The notes beneath the pieces were generated by a model. The model ran no database searches and had not been told where the DNA came from. It was given only the letters and a program-made list of their open reading frames with translations. Positions 28,301 through 35,681 of a DNA stretch of 64,000 nucleotides are shown piece by piece. How positions within the stretch are numbered: position 1 is the stretch's first letter; each line of letters opens with the position of its first letter. The position numbers were made by a program, and so were the translations under genes. The stretch is from Moorella sp. Hama-1 (lineage in GTDB: Bacteria; Bacillota; DSM-521; Neomoorellales; Neomoorellaceae): assembly GCF_023734095.1 (NCBI RefSeq), contig NZ_AP024620.1, forward strand, positions 1,794,501 through 1,858,500, in the 5' to 3' direction.

Positions 28301-29069
28301 TCAGGGTATTAACCACTACGTCTACCACCGGCCGGCCGTCCCGGCTAAAATAATTTTCCAGCACCCAGGCCAGGCCGCGGCTACCCAGCTCGTCGTTCCT
28401 GGTGGCGTAAAGGAACACCGGCAAGGCTATGCCGCCCTGTTTTTCTATCTGCCGGACAAGTTCATCGATAAATGCTGTATTGCCTGCCACCCAGGCACTC
28501 TGGTAGAAAAGTATCCCTACTACCGGACGGCGGCTTTCTTTGAGCTTTTCCTTTAAATAATTAGCCGCCGCTTCCGGTGCCGGGTAGTCCGGGTGGTAGA
28601 AACCTTCCCAGGGTAACGGGCGGGGCTCGGCTGCCGCCACTTCGGCGCCGCCATAACGACCGGCGGCCCAAAGAAGCAGGTTTTTTAGGTTATCTTCGCC
28701 GCCATAAGCGACATAAAGGCGTACCTGGTGGTAATCTTCCGGCATCATATTGCTAAGGGACAAAAGCTGCCGGCTATCGTCTCCCATCGATGGCAACACA
28801 GCCAGGGGGATATTTTTTTGCCTGGCCAGCTCTACCAGGTCCTGGAGCCCCGGCAGGGAATCCGGCCCCCCCATGAGGTGGACGATAATCAGATCAGCGC
28901 CACCGGCAAGTTGAAAGATTTCTCCCGTCGTTCGCCCGCCTTCTCCCCGCTTCGAGGAGGCCATGACTTCAACTAGCCGGCCGTAATCCTCCTGCACCCG
29001 CCGGACAGCCCGGCTTAAGCTGCCCAGTTCACCTTCAATGGCCGTATAAAAGCATATTTCTAAAGCCAT
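25311..29069 (-). CDS. cobN: CobN/BchH-type chelatase large subunit 2
   Basis: A 1252-residue CobN/BchH homologue. [20 protein letters not shown] near residue 550 is the core motif, with [20 protein letters not shown] before it and [17 protein letters not shown] after it. It lacks the cysteine insertion of the paralogue at 20197 and looks like a regular bacterial CobN. The gene follows importer system 2 (29087-32111) and precedes the SPASM radical SAM gene. It presumably uses the same ChlI/ChlD motor. As CobN normally inserts cobalt into hydrogenobyrinate diamide, an aerobic-route substrate, its role in an anaerobe is unclear. Confidence 0.9.
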   Translation of the reverse strand: [1252 protein letters not shown]

Positions 29070-29086
29070 AACCCTCCTCCTTCGGC

Positions 29087-29878
29087 TTAAAGCTTTGCTC
29101 TCCCGTTAGCCGGGCAGATGGGCAACACCTGCACTCCCAGGTCATCCTGCCGCACCCGGGCTTCGACATCATAGACGGCGCGGATATTTTCCGGGGTGAG
29201 CACCGCCTGCGGGCTACCGGCAGCAAAGATGCGACCCTGATGCAAAAGCATCAGCTTTTGGGAAAAACGAGCCGCCAGGTTTAAATCATGCAGGACCATG
29301 AGTACCGTCCTCTTCTTTTCCCAGGCCAGAAACTCCAGGATGCCCAGCACTTCCAACTGGTGGCGGATGTCCAGGTTGGAGGTGGGTTCATCCAGCAAGA
29401 TAACCCTGGGCTCTTGGGCCAGGGCGCGGGCGATCATAACCCTCTGCTTTTCGCCCCCGCTTAAACTGGCCAGGGTTATTCCCGCCAGTGGTTCAAGTTG
29501 GAGGAAGCGCAGAATTTCTTCTACCACCCGCCGGTCCCTTTTGCTAACTGCCCAGGTTATATAAGGCCTGCGGCCCAGTAAAACAGCTTCATACACAGTA
29601 AGGGGAAATACCTTCGTCCCTTCCTGGGGTACATAGCCCAGGAGCATAGCCAGGGCCCGGCCCGACAGGTTGGTTATATTGCGGCCATCCAGGTAGATTA
29701 CGCCCTGTGCCGGCAGCAATATCCTGGCCAGGCACCGCAGGAAGGTGCTTTTTCCTGAACCGTTGGGCCCAATGAGGGTCACTATCTCCCCGGGCTCAAT
29801 AGTTAGTGTTACTTCATTGAGGACCTGGTGACTGTCGTAACTAAAAGATAAACTGTCCACAGCCACTTTCATGACCAC
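29087..29878 (-). CDS. ABC importer ATPase (FepC/BtuD family), system 2
   Basis: A 263-residue ATPase with Walker A GPNGSGKST, signature LSGGEKQRV, Walker B VILLDEPTSNLD and VLHDLNL. It closely resembles the system 1 ATPase, so the two importers probably arose by duplication. The GTG start at 29878, preceded by AAGGAGG, overlaps the permease stop by ten bases. It energises the FecCD-type permease encoded just upstream. Confidence 0.9.
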   Translation of the reverse strand: MVMKVAVDSLSFSYDSHQVLNEVTLTIEPGEIVTLIGPNGSGKSTFLRCLARILLPAQGVIYLDGRNITNLSGRALAMLLGYVPQEGTKVFPLTVYEAVLLGRRPYITWAVSKRDRRVVEEILRFLQLEPLAGITLASLSGGEKQRVMIARALAQEPRVILLDEPTSNLDIRHQLEVLGILEFLAWEKKRTVLMVLHDLNLAARFSQKLMLLHQGRIFAAGSPQAVLTPENIRAVYDVEARVRQDDLGVQVLPICPANGRAKL

Positions 29879-30981
29879 CAGCGCCTCCTTTCCCGGAACA
29901 GCAGGGAGAGAAAAAAGGGTACACCGATTAGAGAAGTAATCACCCCTACCGGGATTTCGATGGGGCTGGCCACCGTCCGGGCCAGGGTGTCGGCCGCCAG
30001 CAAAAGGAGAGCTCCCAGCAAACAGGAAGCCGGGATCAGGTAACGATAGTCGCTGCCGACCAGGAATCGGCCCAGGTGGGGGGCCACCAAGCCAATGAAA
30101 CCAATAATCCCGGTAAATGCCACCGTAGCGCTGGCCAGCATGGAGGCGCCGACGGCACCGTTGCGGCGCAGCCGGCTAAGATTAACGCCCAGGTTGGCGG
30201 CCACTTCCTCCCCGGCTCCCAGGGCGTTGAGGTCCCAGGCATAGCGCCAGAGGAAACCCAGGGCAGCAAGGCAAACAGGAAAAAGCAAAAATAAAGGTTG
30301 CCATTTAGCCCCGGCCAATCCTCCCATGAGCCAGAGAGTGAGTTCACGCAGTTCTTCATGGGAAGACAGGTACTTCAGTAAAGAAACGCCAGCGGAAAAG
30401 AGATAACCCAGGGCCACGCCGGCCAGGATGAGGGTCTCCGGGGCCAGGCTCCGGAGACTGGCTAATCCATAGATGACAAAAGTTGTCAGCAGGCCAAAGG
30501 TAAAAGCGCAGGCAACGACAATATAACCTTTCGCCAGGGTGAAACCGGCGAGCTTTCCCAGGCCCAGGACCACCGCCAGGGCCGCCCCGAAGGAAGCACC
30601 GGAGGAGATGCCCAGGATATAAGGATCGGCCAGGGGATTGCGTAAAATTCCCTGCATCACCACCCCTGCTCCGGCCAGGCTGCAGCCGGCCAGGGTGGCC
30701 AGCAGGGCCCGGGGCAGGCGGAGATTCAAAATGACTGTCCGGGCCAGTTTGTTCCCTGTCTCCGGGCCGGAGGAGGCGGTTGTTACCGCCCCCTTGATAA
30801 TCTGCCAGAGCTCCTGGAAACTGATATTGGCGCTGCCAAGGCCAAGGGAAATTGCCAGAGCACCTAGCAAAGCCAGGCTTAAAAGAATGATTATCAATAT
30901 TTTATGACTTGCCAGCCGCGCATAAAAATCACCCTCGGCATCGCCGGTAGCATTTTTCCCGGCCATACTACTATGCATCAT
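29869..30981 (-). CDS. FecCD-family ABC importer permease, system 2
   Basis: A 370-residue polytopic permease with LRLPRALLATLAGCSLAGAG, GILRNPLADPYILGISSGAS and FTGIIGFIGLVAPHLGR. The ATG at 30981 has AAGGGGG six bases upstream; an in-frame ATG at 31029 would add 16 residues with a weaker site. It works with the lipoprotein encoded upstream and the overlapping ATPase gene. Confidence 0.9.
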   Translation of the reverse strand: MMHSSMAGKNATGDAEGDFYARLASHKILIIILLSLALLGALAISLGLGSANISFQELWQIIKGAVTTASSGPETGNKLARTVILNLRLPRALLATLAGCSLAGAGVVMQGILRNPLADPYILGISSGASFGAALAVVLGLGKLAGFTLAKGYIVVACAFTFGLLTTFVIYGLASLRSLAPETLILAGVALGYLFSAGVSLLKYLSSHEELRELTLWLMGGLAGAKWQPLFLLFPVCLAALGFLWRYAWDLNALGAGEEVAANLGVNLSRLRRNGAVGASMLASATVAFTGIIGFIGLVAPHLGRFLVGSDYRYLIPASCLLGALLLLAADTLARTVASPIEIPVGVITSLIGVPFFLSLLFRERRRWWS

Positions 30982-31067
30982 TAATGCCCCCTTAAGTGGG
31001 TAGACACTTATACCAGGACTTATCCCCATCGTCTTCCAAGGATGAAAAAGGAGGTTGGCAGGTTAGC

Positions 31068-32111
31068 TTATTTAGATTCCGGGTAAACCCAGGTACCCTT
31101 TAATTCCATGTGGTAGAACTCCTGCAGTAACTGGCGGTGAACAGCTTCCGGGTCGAGGTCGGCAAAAACGCCGGGGTGGAACCATTTGGCCCAGTAAAGG
31201 GAACCGATTACCGACCTGATCCCGGTGCCCAGGCCCCAGCTCATGATATAGACCTTTTTCTGGCTAACCGCTGTCGTCTGCTTTAATGCCGGCCTGGCCA
31301 GGATTTCATCGTAGAGGGCCTTCATTTCATCCGCGGCATCCCGGCTGGCCATGCAGATAATGATCTGGGGATCTTGCCCGGCCAACCATTCAGGAGCTAG
31401 TTCGGGATATTTAACCTTCTGGCTGGCGGCAATATTTTTACCGCCTGATAAGGTAATACGATCGGCAGCAGGGGTTTTATCGCCGGCACTGTAGTAAGGT
31501 TTATTCCACTCGTAGTAAACCCGGGGCTTTTTGTCCTCTGGTATCTTGGCTACCCTTTCCTTAATAATCTGGTAGTATTTATCGCTAAAGGCAATAAGTT
31601 TGGCCGCTGTTTCCTCTTTCCCCGTCAGTTCGCCCATTTGTTTAGTTACTAGGGCGGTTTCGTGGGGATAAGAAGTCGTATAGACCAGGACCGGCAGGCC
31701 GGCCTCTTCCAGCTTGGCCCGCAGGTCGTCCTTCAACATGGTATCGGCAATGACTACATCCGGGGCGCTCTGGATGATGGTTTCCAGGTTGGGAGCAAAA
31801 GAAGATTTAGCCATGACCGGGATTTTCTCCAGGGCAGCCGGGAAGATCGAGTAGCCGTCACGCCCGATGATCTTATCAGCGCTGCCTAAAGCATAAAGAA
31901 TTTCTGACACACCCGAAGTAATACAAACGATTTTATCCACCGGGCAGGAAATTTTTACTTCTTTGCCGGTGCCGTCAACAAACGTTTTGACTGTTTTCCT
32001 GGTATTACCGTTTTGAGTGCCAGTTGTTTTGCTGCTACACCCGGTTAGAAAGATTATTATCAGTATTAGCAGGCATATTGTCCTGGCGGCAAAACCATAT
32101 TTTTTGCTCAT
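31068..32111 (-). CDS. Substrate-binding lipoprotein (BtuF/FepB type), system 2
   Basis: A 347-residue lipoprotein with a signal peptide ending in FLTGC and a type III binding-protein fold (VDKIVCITSGVSEILYALG, then SAPDVVIADTMLKDDL). It is the first gene after the cobalamin riboswitch leader and would bind the imported ligand for system 2. Riboswitch control makes a corrinoid or cobalt-related ligand likely (inference). The ATG at 32111 follows a GTG in the same frame, and GGAGGAGG lies upstream. Confidence 0.9.
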   Translation of the reverse strand: MSKKYGFAARTICLLILIIIFLTGCSSKTTGTQNGNTRKTVKTFVDGTGKEVKISCPVDKIVCITSGVSEILYALGSADKIIGRDGYSIFPAALEKIPVMAKSSFAPNLETIIQSAPDVVIADTMLKDDLRAKLEEAGLPVLVYTTSYPHETALVTKQMGELTGKEETAAKLIAFSDKYYQIIKERVAKIPEDKKPRVYYEWNKPYYSAGDKTPAADRITLSGGKNIAASQKVKYPELAPEWLAGQDPQIIICMASRDAADEMKALYDEILARPALKQTTAVSQKKVYIMSWGLGTGIRSVIGSLYWAKWFHPGVFADLDPEAVHRQLLQEFYHMELKGTWVYPESK

Positions 32112-32149
32112 CACTTTTTGATAGCCTCCTCCTTACTTTATTTAGAAAC

Positions 32150-32211
32150 AAAAAACGGCCTCATCCTAACACCTCCCTGAGAACTCCCCGGGTGGGTTAG
32201 AATAGGCCGTC
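32150..32211 (-). terminator. Long hairpin with T-run just upstream of the operon's first gene
   Basis: On the minus strand, ACGGCCTATTCTAACCC pairs with GGTGTTAGGATGAGGCCGT across a loop and is followed directly by TTTTTT. It ends about 40 bases before the lipoprotein start, so it is a likely attenuator for the whole chelatase operon. Confidence 0.75.
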
Positions 32212-32325
32212 CAGGTACCGGTCCCGGCGCATCGGGACTTCCAGTTATCTTCCCCTTTGGAAGCCCCTTGCCGGACCGGCTGGCAGCATTTGAGCCCGGC
32301 CCCTCGGGGCCAGACACCTACCCTT
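32205..32325 (-). ncRNA. Unassigned structured leader segment between two attenuators
   Basis: Between two predicted terminators the minus strand can form at least four small hairpins: GGCCCC-GA-GGGGCC, GCCGG-T-CCGGC, CTTCCA with TGGAAG, and GTCCCG-ATGCGC-CGGGAC. The segment has the look of a compact aptamer upstream of its own terminator (32150-32211), but it does not match the conserved boxes of cobalamin, SAM, TPP, FMN, glycine, c-di-GMP, fluoride or NiCo riboswitches that I can recall. Function is unknown. Confidence 0.45.
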
Positions 32326-32361
32326 TAAAAACTAAAACCCCTGCTCCATTATGAACAGGGG
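32324..32361 (-). terminator. Hairpin with T-run after the cobalamin riboswitch
   Basis: Minus-strand CCCCTG pairs with CAGGGG around a short loop, followed by TTTTAGTTTTT. It sits about 45 bases after the riboswitch core and is its likely expression platform. Confidence 0.7.
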
Positions 32362-32404
32362 GATACACTATTTCCCCATCCTGCGTAGGGAGCATTAGCT
32401 CGAT

Positions 32405-32645
32405 AACAAGCACCCGGTATCCTGGCTCGGGTTCACCGCTCCCCCACGCCTTCCCAGTCCAGCACCCAGCTCCTTTTACTGCACCACCCCGGGTACTTTT
32501 CCTACTAAAAGGAATTTACCCGTAGCGGCAGAGATCTTGCTGCGTGCCGGGCCAGTGGCCCGCTGTGGGGTCGCTCCCCCATACAGTGGCGCGACCGCGC
32601 CGGCTTTACACCGGCTTCCCTTGATGCCTGCGCTATTTTATTTTC
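32405..32645 (-). promoter_or_regulatory. Cobalamin riboswitch
   Basis: On the minus strand the conserved boxes occur in order: AAGGGAAGCCGGTGTAAAGC, then CCGGCGCGG, GCGCCACTGT, and after a variable arm GAAGGCG, GAACCCGAGCCAGGATACC. These are the B12-box elements of adenosylcobalamin-type riboswitches. It is the first regulatory element of the chelatase/importer array and should reduce its expression when cobalamin is abundant. Boundaries are approximate. Confidence 0.9.
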
Positions 32646-32717
32646 GATCGCTTAAGGTATTCTACATATCGTACCAGAATCCTGCCTGGCAGGATTTATT
32701 TTTTAATCGCTACATCA

Positions 32718-32767
32718 ATAAGCCCTCAGGTACATGTTGGTAAAATGAGCAACTGCCAGGGCCCGGG
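32718..32767. repeat. 50-bp dispersed repeat, copy 2 (intergenic)
   Basis: A near-perfect (49/50) copy of 11047-11096, which encodes an internal piece of the desulfidase. Flanking sequence on both sides is unrelated to the desulfidase gene, so only this fragment was copied. It lies just downstream of the Mrp-type ATPase stop codon, before the riboswitch. Confidence 0.9.
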
Positions 32768-32774
32768 CCTTCCA

Positions 32775-33722
32775 CTACTTGCTGTTAAAAGCCTTCACCA
32801 ATTGCACCTGCAAGCTGTCCCACAGAGCCTCGACGGCGGTGGCTGCTATCCCGCGGGAACAGGCTGTAAGGGGTACGGCATTGACCAGAGCCCTGGCTAC
32901 GTCGACATCAAAGGGGATCTTGCCAGCCACGGCCAGGCCCTGCTCGTAACAGTAAGCCTCGATCTCCCGGCTCTTCTCCGGGGCCAGGTCATACTTGTTA
33001 ATGCAAACGGCTACCGGTACTTTAAAGTGATCGGCCAGTTTAACCACCCGTTCTAAATCGTGCCACCCGGCTACCGTCGGTTCCGTCACCACCAGGGCCA
33101 GGGTTACTCCCGTCAGGGAAGATATGACCGGGCAGCCGATGCCGGGAGGGCCGTCAGTGATGATCAGCCAGGCATTATTCTCCTCGGCCAGGCGCCGGGC
33201 TTCCTGGCGAACCTGCGTCACCAGTTTGCCGGAATTATCTTCCGCCAGGCCGAGCTGGGCATGCACCAGGGGGCCGTAAGGGGTTGCCGAGATATACCAG
33301 TACCCGGCCAGATTAGATTTCATAGTAATGGCCCCGGCCGGGCAGGTATGGGCGCAGACACCGCAACCTTCACAGGCTATGGGGTCCACCTGAAAAACGG
33401 GAGTTGACTGCCGCGAACCAGAGGACGGAGACTGGCCGGAACCGGATAAAGCCCGGGCTGGTGCTCCATCCGTGATAGCCTGATAGCGGCAAACCTCCCT
33501 ACACCGGCCGCACCTGGTGCAGAGATCGGCATTGATCACTGCTTTTGAGGAACCGTAGAATTCGTTGACGCTCTCCACCTCCGGCCGAAGAAGCAGGTGC
33601 AGGTCGGCAGCGTCCACATCGCAGTCGGCCAGGACTTTATCCTCCGCCAGGGCCGCCAAAGCGGCTACCAGGGAAGTTTTCCCGGTCCCGCCCTTACCGC
33701 TAATTACCAGCAACTCTTGCAT
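32775..33722 (-). CDS. Mrp/MinD-type ATPase with inserted ferredoxin domain (second of pair)
   Basis: A 315-residue P-loop ATPase. The Walker A GKGGTGKTS is near residue 9, and two [4Fe-4S] motifs, CTRCGRCREVC and CEGCGVCAHTC, are inserted between strands, followed by ITDGPPGIGCP, the switch region with a conserved cysteine. Such proteins usually occur in pairs and are linked to Fe-S cluster carriage or NifB-like maturation. The gene overlaps its partner by 23 bases. The inserted linker between the two cluster motifs is unusually long and Ser/Gly-rich (about residues 92-108). Confidence 0.85.
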   Translation of the reverse strand: MQELLVISGKGGTGKTSLVAALAALAEDKVLADCDVDAADLHLLLRPEVESVNEFYGSSKAVINADLCTRCGRCREVCRYQAITDGAPARALSGSGQSPSSGSRQSTPVFQVDPIACEGCGVCAHTCPAGAITMKSNLAGYWYISATPYGPLVHAQLGLAEDNSGKLVTQVRQEARRLAEENNAWLIITDGPPGIGCPVISSLTGVTLALVVTEPTVAGWHDLERVVKLADHFKVPVAVCINKYDLAPEKSREIEAYCYEQGLAVAGKIPFDVDVARALVNAVPLTACSRGIAATAVEALWDSLQVQLVKAFNSK

Positions 33723-34566
33723 GCTGTGACACCAACCTCTCTATCTCCTGCCAGAGGCCGACAAAGGCCGCTACCCAATCAGGGTATTCTTCCACCAGGC
33801 ATTTTCCCCGGGCATAGGTGGCAGCATAGCGTTTATCAAAAGGTATTTTTAGGAGGACCGGGATTCTCTCCTGGCGGCAATAACGCTCCACCCGCTGGTC
33901 ACCCAGGCTGGAACGATTGATAACTACCGCAAAGGGAACCCCCAGTTCCCGCACCATGCCGACGGCCAGCTTCAGGTCGTTGAGCCCGAAGGGGGTGGGT
34001 TCGGTAACCAGCAGGCAGAAGTCGCTATCCTTTACGGCGGCGACCACCGGGCAGGAAGTACCCGGCGGCGCGTCGATAAGGGTCAGCCCTTCCCCGGCGG
34101 CTCTTTTTTTCACCGCTTTAATCACCGGCGGCGCCAGGGGATGGCCCACGTCGATCATCCCATGGGCAAAAGCAATCCTGCCGGCCTGGCCCCTGGCCAC
34201 CACTCCGATACGGTGGGGCTTTTCCGTAATGGCTCCCTGGGGGCATACCAGCGCACAGCCGCCGCAACCGTGACACATCTCCGGGAAGGTAATTACCCTC
34301 CCGCCGGCGACGGCCAGGGCGTGAAAAGCGCAGGCCTCGCTGCATTTACCGCAGCCATCGCACTTATTACTATCAACTTCGGGTACCGGCAGGGTCACCT
34401 CCTCCTCTTCCTGAAATTCCGGATGCAGGAAGAGATGGGCATTGGGTTCTTCGACATCACAGTCCAGGACCTGGACCGGCATTTTACGGGCCAGGGCCAG
34501 GGCCAGGTTAGTCACGATGGTCGTTTTCCCCGTGCCTCCCTTGCCGCTGGCCACTGTAATAATCAT
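33700..34566 (-). CDS. Mrp/MinD-type ATPase with inserted ferredoxin domain (first of pair)
   Basis: A 288-residue ATPase with Walker A SGKGGTGKTT, two [4Fe-4S] motifs CDGCGKCSEAC and CHGCGGCALVC, and LIDAPPGTSCPV with the conserved CxxC-like switch cysteine. The ATG at 34566 (MIITVASGKGG) is the family's usual start; GTG codons at 34578 and 34575 are alternatives. It follows a 2[4Fe-4S] ferredoxin gene by 15 bases and overlaps the second ATPase gene, so the three are probably one unit that also includes the NifX-like proteins upstream. Confidence 0.85.
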   Translation of the reverse strand: MIITVASGKGGTGKTTIVTNLALALARKMPVQVLDCDVEEPNAHLFLHPEFQEEEEVTLPVPEVDSNKCDGCGKCSEACAFHALAVAGGRVITFPEMCHGCGGCALVCPQGAITEKPHRIGVVARGQAGRIAFAHGMIDVGHPLAPPVIKAVKKRAAGEGLTLIDAPPGTSCPVVAAVKDSDFCLLVTEPTPFGLNDLKLAVGMVRELGVPFAVVINRSSLGDQRVERYCRQERIPVLLKIPFDKRYAATYARGKCLVEEYPDWVAAFVGLWQEIERLVSQHARVAGN

Positions 34567-34581
34567 TGGCTTCACCACACC

Positions 34582-34752
34582 CTACTCAAGGCTAATGGCA
34601 CCATTGGGGCATTCGTCGACGCAGGCGCCGCATTCCAAACACTCGTCAGGATCAATTGTGGCTATATTATCGATTGTAATGGCTTCTACAGGACATACTT
34701 CGGCGCAGCTACCGCATCCGGTGCATTTATCCTCGTCAACCCTGGCTGCCAT
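34582..34752 (-). CDS. 2[4Fe-4S] ferredoxin
   Basis: A 56-residue clostridial-type ferredoxin with CTGCGSCAEVCP and CLECGACVDECP, the two cluster motifs, and the pseudo-twofold symmetry of the family. The ATG at 34752 follows GGGAGGGGG. It is too short for length-based ORF calls but sits cleanly between the NifX-like genes and the Mrp pair, for which it may supply electrons. Confidence 0.93.
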   Translation of the reverse strand: MAARVDEDKCTGCGSCAEVCPVEAITIDNIATIDPDECLECGACVDECPNGAISLE

Positions 34753-34794
34753 ATGCTATCCCCCTCCCTATTTTTCCTGTTCACCGGTGACAGG

Positions 34795-34873
34795 CGCTAC
34801 CATAGATGGTAGCCGGCTTCACGGAGACACCCTGGTATCTCAGCGCGCATTTATTTTGGCGTAGCAGGGTGTC
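34795..34873. repeat. Hairpin-rich spacer between the NifX-like and ferredoxin genes
   Basis: GCTACC-ATAGAT-GGTAGC (about 34795-34812) and the arms GACACCCTG (34826-34834) and CAGGGTGTC (34865-34873) can form two stems. Neither is followed by a T-run on the minus strand, so transcription may continue through into the ferredoxin and ATPase genes. Confidence 0.5.
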
Positions 34874-34897
34874 GCCATAAACGGCACCCCCTGTTTC

Positions 34898-35260
34898 TCA
34901 GTGATCGCAGCCCTCGTGACCCTCAAGGTCATGGTTACAGGTACCGCCGGTACTCTGGAGATTTCCATCAAGGTAGGCCTTCACAGCGGCATCTACAGGG
35001 CCAGCAGCACCGCTGATGACCTCAATACCCTGCTCGCAAAATAACTCTACGGCCCGGCTGCCGATGCCGCCGACAATAACGCAAGTAACGCCTAAATCGG
35101 CCAGGTAGCCGGGCAGGAAACCAGGCTGGTGACCGGGATTGGCAATGACTTCTTTGCTGCTTACCTTACCATCGGCAACGTTAAAAAGGCTGTACTGGGA
35201 GCAGTGACCAAAGTGCTCGGCTACCATGCTTCCTTCAGTTGCAACGGCGATTTTCATCAT
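34898..35260 (-). CDS. NifX/NifB-type dinitrogenase cofactor-binding domain protein (second)
   Basis: A 120-residue protein of the NifX/VnfY/NifB-C domain family. HFGHCSQYSLF is the typical metal-cluster-binding start and GVTCVIVGGIGSRAVE the conserved core. The C-terminus is rich in His, Cys and Asp (CNHDLEGHEGCDH), a possible metal-binding tail. It overlaps the first gene by four bases (ATGA-type coupling). Together with the Mrp ATPases it probably handles an Fe-S or Fe-Mo type cluster; no nitrogenase genes are seen. Confidence 0.85.
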   Translation of the reverse strand: MMKIAVATEGSMVAEHFGHCSQYSLFNVADGKVSSKEVIANPGHQPGFLPGYLADLGVTCVIVGGIGSRAVELFCEQGIEVISGAAGPVDAAVKAYLDGNLQSTGGTCNHDLEGHEGCDH

Positions 35261-35637
35261 CTTCTACCTCCTCGACCCATACCAAAATGGGAACCTACGT
35301 TAGCCTGGGATAAAGGTGCGGCCCCGCCGGCCTGCCATTGCTGTAACGCGGCCTGGACCGTCGACGCCGGGGTTGAGTAAACCTTAATCCCGGCGCCCTG
35401 TAAAACCCGCAGGGCATTGGGGCCAACGTTACCGGTCAGGACTACTTCCACCCCGCGATTGACCAGCACCTGGGCCGTAGCCACACCCGCGCCGCCCCCG
35501 GCGGCCAGATTATCATTGGCCACAGCTGTAAAGGTTCCTTTTTCCGTGTCCGCGATGACAAAATACTGGCAGCGGCCAAAGCGGGGGTCGGTGGCTGCCG
35601 CCAGGTCGTTACCCTGGGCCGTGATAGCTACCTGCAT
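35257..35637 (-). CDS. NifX/NifB-type dinitrogenase cofactor-binding domain protein (first)
   Basis: A 126-residue protein of the same family: TDPRFGRCQYFVIAD near the N-terminus, AAGGGAGVATAQVLVNRGVEVVLTG in the core. The C-terminus is Gly/Arg-rich. A near-consensus promoter lies about 45 bases upstream, so this is the first gene of the NifX-ferredoxin-Mrp unit. The physiological cluster cargo in organisms without nitrogenase is not established. Confidence 0.85.
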   Translation of the reverse strand: MQVAITAQGNDLAAATDPRFGRCQYFVIADTEKGTFTAVANDNLAAGGGAGVATAQVLVNRGVEVVLTGNVGPNALRVLQGAGIKVYSTPASTVQAALQQWQAGGAAPLSQANVGSHFGMGRGGRR

Positions 35638-35681
35638 TCCTTCGTCCTCCTTTACTTTTTAGTGGCCATTTGTTCAATAGC

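Noticed and set aside
32678-32696. Palindrome AATCCTGCC-T-GGCAGGATT with a plus-strand T-run, considered as a terminator
   Set aside because: No plus-strand gene lies upstream and on the minus strand there is no T-run; the tight loop also makes it doubtful.
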